From: Prevotella sp.
GTDB lineage: Bacteria > Bacteroidota > Bacteroidia > Bacteroidales > Bacteroidaceae
NCBI GenBank assembly: GCA_017508965.1
Contig: JAFWQT010000063.1
Location: 1 to 36,722 of the forward strand
DNA length: 36,722 bases
Direction of reading: 5' to 3'
Shown piece after piece: positions 7,412 through 15,005 of the stretch (position 1 is its first letter; the number at the start of each line of letters is the position of its first letter). The notes under the pieces were generated by a model that was not told the origin of the DNA, ran no database searches, and was given only the letters and a program-made list of their open reading frames with translations. The position numbers and the translations under genes are program-made.

Positions 7412-7447
7412 GGTTAAAGGTTAATGGTTAAAGCATAAAGTTATAAA
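7412..7447 (+). repeat. 7-bp tandem array in the gldL-gldM gap
   Basis: The gap holds units GGTTAAA, GGTTAAT, GGTTAAA, GCATAAA and GTTATAAA in succession, ending 3 nt before the GTG of gldM. Unit length and position resemble the other junction arrays in this window, but the sequence differs. It may affect gldM translation initiation. Confidence 0.7.
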
Positions 7448-7450
7448 GTT

Positions 7451-9004
7451 GTGGCAATAAAGAAAAGACCGGTATCTCCACGCCAGAAGATGATCAACCT
7501 GATGTACGTCGTCCTCATGGCAATGCTGGCGCTCAACGTGTCCACCGAGGTGCTCGAGGGCTTCTCGCTGGTGGAAGAAAGCCTGAACCGCACCACGGCA
7601 AACTCCACGAAGCAGAACTCGGCCATCTACGGTGACTTTGAGACACAGATGAAGAAGAATCCCGGAAAGGTGAAGCAATGGTTCGAAAAGGCTACGCTGG
7701 TGAAGCAGATGAGCGACTCGCTCTTCAACTTCGCCCAGCAGCTCAAGGAAGAGATTGTGCACGAAGCCGACGGAGCCGACGGCGACCTGAAAAACATAAA
7801 GAACAAAGAAGACCTGGAGGCTGCCTCGCAGGTGATGCTGGCACCCGGAACAGGAAAGGGAAAGGCACTCTACGATGCCATCAACTCGTTCCGCGAGCGC
7901 ATTCTGGAGAACATCACCGACGAGCACCAGAAAGAGATTATCCGTGGCAACCTGACCACGGAGCTGCCGAAGAATGCCCATGCCATGGGTAAGAACTGGC
8001 AGGAATATATGTTCGAGGGAATGCCCGTGGCCGCTGCCGTCACGCTGCTTTCGAAGATACAGAGCGACGTACGCTATGCCGAGGGCGAGGTGCTTCACAC
8101 GCTGGTGTCGAACATCGACCTGAAGGATATCCGTGTGAACAAGCTCGATGCCTTTGTGATTCCCGAGAAGACAACGCTCTACCCCGGCGAACAGTTCACG
8201 GCCAATATCGTGATGGCTGCCGTGGACACCACGCAGACGCCCGAAATCTATGTGAACGGCGTGCGCATCAACTCTACCGGAAAGTATTCGTTCACCGCCG
8301 GAAGCGTGGGCGAGCATTCGTTCCAGGGCTACTTGCTGACGCGCAATGCCGCCGGCGATGACATCCGCCGTAACTTTCTGCAGAAATACACCGTTATCCC
8401 CGCACCAAGCGGTGCCACGGTGGCTGCCGACCTGATGAACGTGCTCTATGCCGGCTACAGCAACCCCATGAGCGTTAGCGTTCCTGGTGTTCCTGCCAAT
8501 GCCGTGTCGGTAAGCATGTCGGGCGGTTCCCTGACGCCGAAGGGCGACGGCCACTACATTGCCGTTCCCTCTGCCGTGGGCAAGGACGTGGTGTTCACAG
8601 TCACGGCCAACGACAAGGGAAAGACGCGCCAGATGGGACAGGCCACCTTCAAGGTGCGCAAGCTGCCCGATCCCACGCCATATATCATTGTGGGAACCGA
8701 CCGTTTCAAGGGTGGACGTCTGGCCAAGGCCTCTCTGATGGGTGCCGGTGGCATCAAGGCCGCCATCGACGACGGCCTGCTCGACATCGAGTTCCGGGTG
8801 ACAGGCTTCGAGGCCGTCTTCTTCGACAACATGGGTAATGCCGTGCCTATGGTAAGCAACGGCGCCTCGTTCTCGGAGCGTCAGAAGGATGCCTTCCGCA
8901 AACTCTCGCGTGGCCGCCGTTTCTACATCTCGCGTGTAACGGCTGTCGGTCCCGACGGAATATCACGCAATCTGCCTTCTTCGATGGAAATCATCGTGAA
9001 TTAA
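7451..9004 (+). CDS. gldM: T9SS motor protein GldM/PorM
   Basis: GldM (PorM) is a single-pass inner-membrane protein whose large periplasmic part links the GldL motor to the GldK/N ring. The short cytoplasmic N-terminus AIKKRPVSPRQKMINLMYVV leads into the only membrane helix (about residues 14-34, LMYVVLMAMLALNVSTEVLE). A helical region is followed by several beta domains up to residue 517, including the family-typical SIEDI-like segment YPGEQFTANIVMAAVDTTQ. Translation probably starts at GTG 7451. Its stop is 2 bp before a repeat element that extends into gldN. Confidence 0.93.
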   Translation: MAIKKRPVSPRQKMINLMYVVLMAMLALNVSTEVLEGFSLVEESLNRTTANSTKQNSAIYGDFETQMKKNPGKVKQWFEKATLVKQMSDSLFNFAQQLKEEIVHEADGADGDLKNIKNKEDLEAASQVMLAPGTGKGKALYDAINSFRERILENITDEHQKEIIRGNLTTELPKNAHAMGKNWQEYMFEGMPVAAAVTLLSKIQSDVRYAEGEVLHTLVSNIDLKDIRVNKLDAFVIPEKTTLYPGEQFTANIVMAAVDTTQTPEIYVNGVRINSTGKYSFTAGSVGEHSFQGYLLTRNAAGDDIRRNFLQKYTVIPAPSGATVAADLMNVLYAGYSNPMSVSVPGVPANAVSVSMSGGSLTPKGDGHYIAVPSAVGKDVVFTVTANDKGKTRQMGQATFKVRKLPDPTPYIIVGTDRFKGGRLAKASLMGAGGIKAAIDDGLLDIEFRVTGFEAVFFDNMGNAVPMVSNGASFSERQKDAFRKLSRGRRFYISRVTAVGPDGISRNLPSSMEIIVN

Positions 9005-9006
9005 AG

Positions 9007-9165
9007 GACCCCCTCTTATCCCCCTATAGGGGGAAGACAATATGTCTTTAGGGCAGATGGATAAAATGAGATATAGTAATAAAAAATATAAGAATATGAG
9101 CAGAATAATAAATAATATGCCAATAGTAATAACTCCCTCCCTCATAGGGAGGGCTGGAGTGGGTC
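9007..9165. repeat. 159-bp element with palindromic ends across the gldM-gldN junction
   Basis: The left end begins GACCCCCTC with an internal palindrome CCCCCTATAGGGGG. The right end is CTCCCTCATAGGGAGG followed by GCTGGAGTGGGTC. The two ends are imperfect inverted copies. The AT-rich middle contains every candidate gldN start codon. The right palindrome is translated in frame as part of the gldN signal peptide. Confidence 0.65.
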
Positions 9166-10184
9166 TCTTTTTTCTCCTGCTCCTTTCCCTTACGGCATCG
9201 GCCCAGCCCAGGGCCCGCCAGCAGGCACAGCAGAGCCAGCGGCAGCAGGCCGGTCAGACGCTCTCCACGCGTGCACAGATATCGTTCCCCACTTCAGCCT
9301 CCATGTCGGAGGATGTGGTATGGCGGCGCGACATCTACCGCGAGCTCGACCTGAACGATGATGCCAATGCCGGACTCTACTACCCCGTGGAGGCTGTCGG
9401 TTCGCAGATGAACCTGTTCACCTACATCTTCAAACTGATGATGACCGGACAGGTGCGCTGCTATGAATACCGGCTCGACGGCAACGAGGTGTTCACCGAC
9501 TCGGCCCGCATCAAGCCGTTGGCATTCCTCGACAACTACCACATCTTCTACGAAAAGGTGAACGGGCGCATACGGCTCGACAATTCCGACATCCCCTCGC
9601 GCGAGGTGAAGGGCTACTACATCAAGGAAAGCGCCTACTACGACCAAACGTCGGCAACCTTCCACACCAAGGTGCTTGCCCTCTGCCCCATCATGAGCCG
9701 CGAAGACGACTTCGGCGACGGCACGGCCAAATACCCGCTCTTCTGGGTACAATACGACGATATCGCCCCCTTCCTCTCGAAGCAGACCATCATGACCAGC
9801 AACCTGAACAACGCCGCAACGATGTCGGTCGACGACTATTTTACCAAGAACATGTACAAGGGTAAAATCTACAAGACCACCAACATGCTGGGCCGCACCC
9901 TGGCACAGTATTGCAACACCGACTCGGCGCTCACCAAAGAGCAGAAACGCATCGAGCAGGAACTAGAGCAGTTCGAAAAGAACCTCTGGGGCAACACCGC
10001 CAAAAAGGATTCGCTCGACAGCATCGCCAACCTGCAGAAAGACGTGAAGGGCGCCAAGAAGACGAAGCGCAACCGCCGTGCCGGTGGCGAGGCGAAGAAA
10101 GAAAAGGAAAAGACCGTCAAGTCGAAGCCTTCTTCATCCAGCGGCAGCTCGGCCAGGGTATCGGTGCGCCGCCAGCGTCACTAA
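9096..10184 (+). CDS. gldN: T9SS ring protein GldN/PorN
   Basis: GldN (PorN) is the periplasmic partner of GldK in the type IX ring. The mature region begins around AQPRARQQAQQSQRQQ, a Gln/Arg-rich stretch. The conserved family core follows (EDVVWRRDIYRELDLNDDAN, NLFTYIFKLMMTGQVRCYEY, GYYIKESAYYDQTSATFHTK). The C-terminal 60 residues are Lys/Ser-rich and probably disordered. Start choice is open: ATG 9096 gives a signal peptide with a 25-residue pre-core, whereas 9042 and 9066 add an unusual charged prefix. Part of the signal peptide (TPSLIGRAGVGLF) is encoded by a palindromic repeat. It is the last of the gldKLMN genes, followed after 42 bp by an outer-membrane barrel gene. Confidence 0.9.
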   Translation: MSRIINNMPIVITPSLIGRAGVGLFFLLLLSLTASAQPRARQQAQQSQRQQAGQTLSTRAQISFPTSASMSEDVVWRRDIYRELDLNDDANAGLYYPVEAVGSQMNLFTYIFKLMMTGQVRCYEYRLDGNEVFTDSARIKPLAFLDNYHIFYEKVNGRIRLDNSDIPSREVKGYYIKESAYYDQTSATFHTKVLALCPIMSREDDFGDGTAKYPLFWVQYDDIAPFLSKQTIMTSNLNNAATMSVDDYFTKNMYKGKIYKTTNMLGRTLAQYCNTDSALTKEQKRIEQELEQFEKNLWGNTAKKDSLDSIANLQKDVKGAKKTKRNRRAGGEAKKEKEKTVKSKPSSSSGSSARVSVRRQRH

Positions 10185-10226
10185 AGGAAACATCGAAAAG
10201 GAACAAACAACCTAACGACAGGAAGC

Positions 10227-10874
10227 ATGAAGCTGAAGACATTCAAACGCGGTGGGACACGACTGTTGGTAAAACTGCTTTTACCCGTCTGTTTGATGGC
10301 CTTTTTGCCAGCCGGTGCCAGGGCTCAGGCCAAACTTGGCATCAAGGGGGGCATCGACGTCTCTGAGATGACGTTCAGCGGCGATGTGTTCAAGAAATCC
10401 AACCGCATGGGATTCTATGTCGGTCCCATCCTGAAGATTCCCCTTTTCGGGCTTGGCTTCGACATTGCAGCCCTTTACACCCGGCGCAACGGAGAACTGA
10501 AAGGTTCTACCGAAGCCGGACTCGACGGCAAGTATAAGTTCACCGATAAGATGATTGTCGTACCCGTCCATGCGCGCTATGGCATCGACTTCGGCGAGGG
10601 CGGCATCTTTGCCTTTGCCGGTCCGCAGTTCGGGTTTAATCTCGATGACGAGGAAAAGAGCCTCGAAGACAATGTGGCCTCGTGGCGCTCGCGCGACTCC
10701 CAGCTCAGCTTCGATATCGGCGGCGGACTCAACTTAGGCCGCATCGAACTGACCGTCAACTACAACATACCCTTGGGAAAGGCAGGCGAAGTGAAGCTGA
10801 AGGATGCCACCGACCAAGTGCTCACCAAGGGAACCTACAAGACCTGGAAAATCAGCGCAGCATATTATTTCTGA
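10227..10874 (+). CDS. Outer-membrane beta-barrel protein (PorT-like fold)
   Basis: This 215-residue protein has a signal peptide ending GARA-QAKLG. A small beta-barrel follows, built from alternating hydrophobic strands: KLGIKGGIDVSEMTF, MGFYVGPILKIPLFGLGFDI, FAFAGPQFGFNLDDEE and IELTVNYNIPLG. It ends in the aromatic strand KISAAYYF typical of outer-membrane barrels. It matches the general outer membrane beta-barrel domain family to which PorT belongs, and its place after gldN suggests a cell-envelope or T9SS-related role. That role is inference, and a general OmpA/OmpW-like porin is an alternative. The stop lies 22 bp before priA. Confidence 0.75.
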   Translation: MKLKTFKRGGTRLLVKLLLPVCLMAFLPAGARAQAKLGIKGGIDVSEMTFSGDVFKKSNRMGFYVGPILKIPLFGLGFDIAALYTRRNGELKGSTEAGLDGKYKFTDKMIVVPVHARYGIDFGEGGIFAFAGPQFGFNLDDEEKSLEDNVASWRSRDSQLSFDIGGGLNLGRIELTVNYNIPLGKAGEVKLKDATDQVLTKGTYKTWKISAAYYF

Positions 10875-10896
10875 TTCCTTTGTCGGCACTTTCGCC

Positions 10897-13308
10897 ATGA
10901 AATACGTAGATGTTCTTCTTCCTTTACCACTCGAGGGGCTGTTCACCTATGCATTACCCGAAGAGATGGAGGCGCATGTCGGTTTCGGCATGCGCGTGGT
11001 CGTTCCATTGGGACGCAGCAAGACCTACGTCGCACTCGCCGTCAAGGTGCATTCCGATCAGCCTGAGTTCAAGGTGAAGCCCATACTCCACGTCATGGAC
11101 ACCGAGCCCGTACTCACTCCCCTGCAATACGAGTTGTGGCAATGGATTGCCGACTACTACATGTCGCCCTTGGGCGAGGTCTATAACGCTGCCATGCCCT
11201 TAGGACTGAAACAGCGCGACGGCTTCAAGCCCCGTATGGAAACCTACGTCACCCTTTCCCCACAATATCAGAGTGAGCAGGCGCTCCATGTGGCACTTAA
11301 CCAGCTTGTCCGTGCCGCCAAACAGCAGAAGGTCTTCATCGACTACCTCACCATGAGCCACTGGGACGAAGCGTTCTCAATGGAGAATGGAGAATGTAGA
11401 ATGGATAATTATGATTACCCTGCAAGCCCGGATAATAATGCAGATAATGAAGCGGAAAAAACAAATCATAATTCTCCATTCTACATTCTACATTCTCCAT
11501 TAACGGAGGTTTCTCGCGACGAACTGATGAACTACAGCCACTGCACTTCTTCCGTTCTGAAAAACCTCATCGACCGCAAGTTCCTGATTACATACGAGAA
11601 AGAAGTGGGGCGACTGAACCATGCCGGAGAGCCCCATCTCGACAACATAAAGAAGCTGAACGAGGCACAGCAGAATGCCTACAACCAGATACTGATGTCG
11701 TTTATGAAGCACGATGTCACCCTGCTCCATGGCGTCACATCTTCAGGAAAGACCGAAATCTACATCCATCTCATCCGCCGTGCACTCGAACGCCACGAAC
11801 AGGTGCTCTATCTGCTGCCCGAGATTGCACTCACCGTTCAGATTCGCCAGCGGCTGCAACAGGTATTCGGCAGCCGGCTGGGCATCTATCACTCCAAGTA
11901 CAGCGATGCCGAGCGCGTGGAGATATGGAAGAAACAACTCTCACGAAATCCCTACGACGTCATCCTGGGCGCCCGCTCCGCCGTTTTCCTTCCGTTCCAG
12001 AAACTCGGGTTGGTCATCATCGACGAAGAGCACGAGACATCCTTCCGCCAGCAAGACCCCGCACCCCGCTATCATGCCCGCAGCGTGGCCATCATGATGG
12101 CCCATCGCACCGGCGCCAAGGTTCTGCTGGGCACGGCCACGCCTTCCGTCGAGAGCTATTATAATGCCGTAGGCAGTCCGAGCCCCCTCCCTTCGGGCGC
12201 ACAGGGGGTGGCTCCCAAATACGGCCTGGTCACGCTCACCTCCCGCTATAAAGACCTGCAACTACCCGAGATTCAGGTGGTCGACATCCGCGACCTGCAG
12301 AGGCGGAAGATGATGCAAGGCCCCTATTCACCGCAACTGCTCAGCAGCATCAAGAAAGCGCTGGCCGCTGGCGAGCAGGTCATCCTTTTCCAGAACCGCC
12401 GCGGCTTTGCCCCCATGATTGAGTGCCGCCAATGCGGATGGGTGCCCCACTGCTCCAACTGCGACGTATCGCTCACCTATCACAAGAACATCCAGCAGCT
12501 CTCCTGCCACTATTGCGGCTTCACCTACCAGGTGCCCACCGTATGCCCCTGCTGCGGCTCCACCGAACTGAAGGGGCGCGGCTACGGCACCGAGAAGATA
12601 GAAGACGAGGTGATGGAAATCTTCCCCGAGGCCCGCGTGGCCCGCATGGACCTCGACACCACCCGCACACGCTCAGCCTACGAGCGCCTCATCAGCGACT
12701 TCTCCGCCGGACGCACCAACCTGCTCATCGGCACACAGATGGTCACCAAGGGATTGGATTTCGACAAAGTCTCCGTTGTGGGCATCCTCAATGCCGACAC
12801 CATGCTCAACTATCCCGATTTCCGCGCCTACGAGCATGCCTTCATGATGATGGCACAGGTTAGCGGCAGGGCCGGCCGCAAAGGTCGCCAGGGGCTAGTG
12901 CTCCTGCAGACCAAGAGTCCGCAGCTGCCCGTCATCCAGCAGGTGGTGCGCAACGACTACGAAGCCTTCTACCGCGACCTGCTCGACGAGCGCCGCGCCT
13001 TCCGCTATCCCCCCTTCTATCATCTTATCTATGTTTACCTGAAGCATCGCAACGACGCCATGGTCAGTGCCGCAGCCTTCGATTTGAGCTGCCGCCTGCG
13101 CCAGTGGTTTGGCGAGCGCGTGCTGGGTCCCGACAAGCCCTCCATTGCCAAGGTGAAGCAGATGAACATCCGCAAGATAGTGCTCAAGCTCGAGAACGGC
13201 ATCAACATGCAGTTGGCCAAGGAATACCTGCGCAGGGCACAGGGCCAGCTCCTTCAAGACCCGCGCTACGGTTCGCTGCTCATCTACTTCGACGTAGATC
13301 CGCTATAG
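10897..13308 (+). CDS. priA: Primosomal protein N' (PriA replication-restart helicase)
   Basis: PriA recognises stalled forks and recombination intermediates and loads the replicative helicase. An N-terminal DNA-binding domain (MKYVDVLLPLPLEGLFTYAL) precedes the helicase core. Walker A is GVTSSGKTEIY and motif II is IIDEEHETSFRQQD. The zinc region has eight cysteines between CRQCGWVPHC and VCPCCGS, and motifs V/VI are GTQMVTKGLDF and QVSGRAGRKGRQG. The start at 10897 gives the canonical N-terminus and 803 residues. Two in-frame insertions are visible against the normal family layout: residues about 161-202, encoded by a 123-bp hairpin repeat, and residues 429-439, encoded by a GC-rich palindrome. 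Both lie in linkers outside catalytic motifs, so the enzyme should be active. Confidence 0.95.
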   Translation: MKYVDVLLPLPLEGLFTYALPEEMEAHVGFGMRVVVPLGRSKTYVALAVKVHSDQPEFKVKPILHVMDTEPVLTPLQYELWQWIADYYMSPLGEVYNAAMPLGLKQRDGFKPRMETYVTLSPQYQSEQALHVALNQLVRAAKQQKVFIDYLTMSHWDEAFSMENGECRMDNYDYPASPDNNADNEAEKTNHNSPFYILHSPLTEVSRDELMNYSHCTSSVLKNLIDRKFLITYEKEVGRLNHAGEPHLDNIKKLNEAQQNAYNQILMSFMKHDVTLLHGVTSSGKTEIYIHLIRRALERHEQVLYLLPEIALTVQIRQRLQQVFGSRLGIYHSKYSDAERVEIWKKQLSRNPYDVILGARSAVFLPFQKLGLVIIDEEHETSFRQQDPAPRYHARSVAIMMAHRTGAKVLLGTATPSVESYYNAVGSPSPLPSGAQGVAPKYGLVTLTSRYKDLQLPEIQVVDIRDLQRRKMMQGPYSPQLLSSIKKALAAGEQVILFQNRRGFAPMIECRQCGWVPHCSNCDVSLTYHKNIQQLSCHYCGFTYQVPTVCPCCGSTELKGRGYGTEKIEDEVMEIFPEARVARMDLDTTRTRSAYERLISDFSAGRTNLLIGTQMVTKGLDFDKVSVVGILNADTMLNYPDFRAYEHAFMMMAQVSGRAGRKGRQGLVLLQTKSPQLPVIQQVVRNDYEAFYRDLLDERRAFRYPPFYHLIYVYLKHRNDAMVSAAAFDLSCRLRQWFGERVLGPDKPSIAKVKQMNIRKIVLKLENGINMQLAKEYLRRAQGQLLQDPRYGSLLIYFDVDPL
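11379..11501. repeat. In-frame hairpin repeat inside priA
   Basis: Arms 11379-11416 and 11464-11501 are reverse complements at 36 of 38 positions. Each is a 7-bp tandem array (ATGGAGA, ATGGAGA, ATGTAGA, ATGGATA) ending in ATTATGATT. It is translated in frame as about 41 extra residues in PriA. The first arm plus 12 nt recurs at the amrS start (23852-23879) with 26 of 28 matches. Confidence 0.85.
12181..12213. repeat. GC-rich palindrome inside priA
   Basis: The ends AGCCCCCT and AGGGGGTGGCT are complementary around CCCTTCGGG. The 33 bp encode residues 429-439 (SPLPSGAQGVA), a Pro/Gly-rich insertion after TATPSVESYYNAVG where PriA homologues usually continue directly into the next helix. Confidence 0.65.
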
Positions 13309-13394
13309 CCGTAAATAAAATAAAAAAAACTTGAACGATAATTAAATTCGTAAAAGCAGAACGGATTTGGTTAGGGAAAGCGCATTTTTTAGCT

Positions 13395-13402
13395 TATTTT
13401 TG
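13395..13402 (+). promoter_or_regulatory. -7 promoter element of the FadL-like gene
   Basis: TATTTTTG matches TAnnTTTG and lies in the 206-bp gap after priA. The start codon at 13515 implies a leader of about 105 nt. TTTG at 13366-13369 is a possible -33, although the 25-nt spacing is longer than usual. Nothing else was recognised in this gap. Confidence 0.5.
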
Positions 13403-13514
13403 CAAATGCAAACCATTGAAAGGAACACCCCGCTTTGTGATTCTTCGATTGGAATACGCTGTTTTGGAATGCTTTTATAGTGTGATTACTGATAATTATA
13501 TATAAAATAGGTAT

Positions 13515-14927
13515 ATGGAAAAAAGATTGAACAGTATGAAAAGATTCTGGGGAATGGTGCTCGCACTGGCACTATCCGCCACTGCCGCTCAGGCGGGTGG
13601 CCTGATGACAAACACAAACTATCACATCGCCTTCGACCGTATGTTCGCACGTGGCACCACGTTCGACATCGACGCAGCCTACTCTAACCCGGCAGGACTG
13701 GCATGGGGACACGAGGGATGGCAGCTGTCGCTGAACTTCCAGAAGCCATGGCAGTATCGTGACATCGAACTGAATGGCAAGATGTATGAGGGCAAGGCCT
13801 CGGCACCCATCGTGCCGGCGCTCTTCGCCTCGTATAAGAAGGACCGCTGGGCCCTCTCGACAATGATCGGCATCGTGGGAAGCGGCGGATTCGTGGAATA
13901 CAAGGAGGGCGTGCCCATGTTCAACGTGCTGCTGGGCAGCACCATCACCACGCTGACGAAGGGCCTGCATGATGCTACAAACGGTTTTGCCCCTGTGGTT
14001 ACGCCCGACGAATTTGATTCGGAAATGAAGGGCAAGCAATATATCTATGGCGGACAGCTTAACTTCACCTACAAGGTGCTCGACTGCCTGTCGGCTGCGG
14101 CTGGCGTACGTGCAAATTACTACGACGGCTACTATCGCGGCCATGTCAACGCGAACCACTCCTCCACAGGGAATCTGGCCAGTCTCTCGCTCGACGTGGA
14201 CCAGAAGGGCTGGGGCTTCACTCCGCTGGTAAGCCTAGCATTCCACCAGGGTCCCCTGACGCTGACCGCACGCTATGAGTTCCGCACAAAAATAGAGACC
14301 AAGAACGAGACCAACAGTCTGCAGGCCTCGCTCAACACCGCAAAACTTGTTGAGGAGCCGCTGGCTAAACTGGTGGTTGCCGGTGCCCTGCCTGCTGAAA
14401 ATGCGATGGCAATGGCTGAAGGCATCCGTAACACGGTGGAAAGTTCGCTGGGTACCTATACCACTCCCTATCAGGACGGTGCCCGCACGCGCTACGACAT
14501 GCCCGCGCTGCTGAGTATTGCTGCCGGCTATGAGTTCACGGAGAAAATACGGGCCGCGCTGGAGTATCACTTCTTCGACGACAAGAATGCGAAGATGGCC
14601 AACGACCGCCAGAACGAACTGACGCACGGCACGCACGAGATTCTTGCCGGCATAGAGTACGACATCAACGACAAATTTACCGTGAGTTGCGGCGGCCAGC
14701 GTACCGACTACGGCCTGAGCGACGGCTACCAGCAGAACACTTCGTTTGCCTGCGACAGCTACTCGGTGGGCCTGGGCGGCGCCTGGAACATCAGCGAGAA
14801 GGTGCGCCTGAATGCCAGCTACTTCTGCACCCTCTACAGCGACTACAACAAGCAGGCCGCCTACGGCACAGAGACCTATAGCCGCACGAACCATGTGATT
14901 GGCGTGGGTATCGACTATAAGTTTTAG
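13515..14927 (+). CDS. OmpP1/FadL family outer-membrane transport protein (copy 1)
   Basis: This FadL-type outer-membrane beta-barrel takes up hydrophobic compounds such as fatty acids or aromatics. A signal peptide (WGMVLALALSATAAQA) is followed by GGLMTNTNYHIAFDRM and DAAYSNPAGLAW. The NPAG block and the N-terminal plug-like segment are hallmarks of the family. The remainder is alternating beta-strand sequence ending with the aromatic strand IGVGIDYKF. An in-frame ATG at 13536 (MKRFWG) is an equally good start. It faces a second FadL-family gene tail to tail across a terminator and shares its N-terminal pattern, so they are probably diverged duplicates. The substrate is unknown. Confidence 0.85.
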   Translation: MEKRLNSMKRFWGMVLALALSATAAQAGGLMTNTNYHIAFDRMFARGTTFDIDAAYSNPAGLAWGHEGWQLSLNFQKPWQYRDIELNGKMYEGKASAPIVPALFASYKKDRWALSTMIGIVGSGGFVEYKEGVPMFNVLLGSTITTLTKGLHDATNGFAPVVTPDEFDSEMKGKQYIYGGQLNFTYKVLDCLSAAAGVRANYYDGYYRGHVNANHSSTGNLASLSLDVDQKGWGFTPLVSLAFHQGPLTLTARYEFRTKIETKNETNSLQASLNTAKLVEEPLAKLVVAGALPAENAMAMAEGIRNTVESSLGTYTTPYQDGARTRYDMPALLSIAAGYEFTEKIRAALEYHFFDDKNAKMANDRQNELTHGTHEILAGIEYDINDKFTVSCGGQRTDYGLSDGYQQNTSFACDSYSVGLGGAWNISEKVRLNASYFCTLYSDYNKQAAYGTETYSRTNHVIGVGIDYKF

Positions 14928-14950
14928 GTGATGGGTGATGGTATAAAAAA

Positions 14951-14987
14951 GATGCAGGATTCAAGTCAAGTTCTTGAGTCCTGCATC
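14951..14987. terminator. Bidirectional rho-independent terminator between convergent FadL genes
   Basis: A 15-bp stem (14951-14965 with 14973-14987, one G-T type mismatch) has a 7-nt loop. It is preceded by AAAAAA and followed by TTTTGTTT, so it can terminate both converging transcripts. Confidence 0.85.
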
Positions 14988-15005
14988 TTTTGTTTATACT
15001 AAGTC

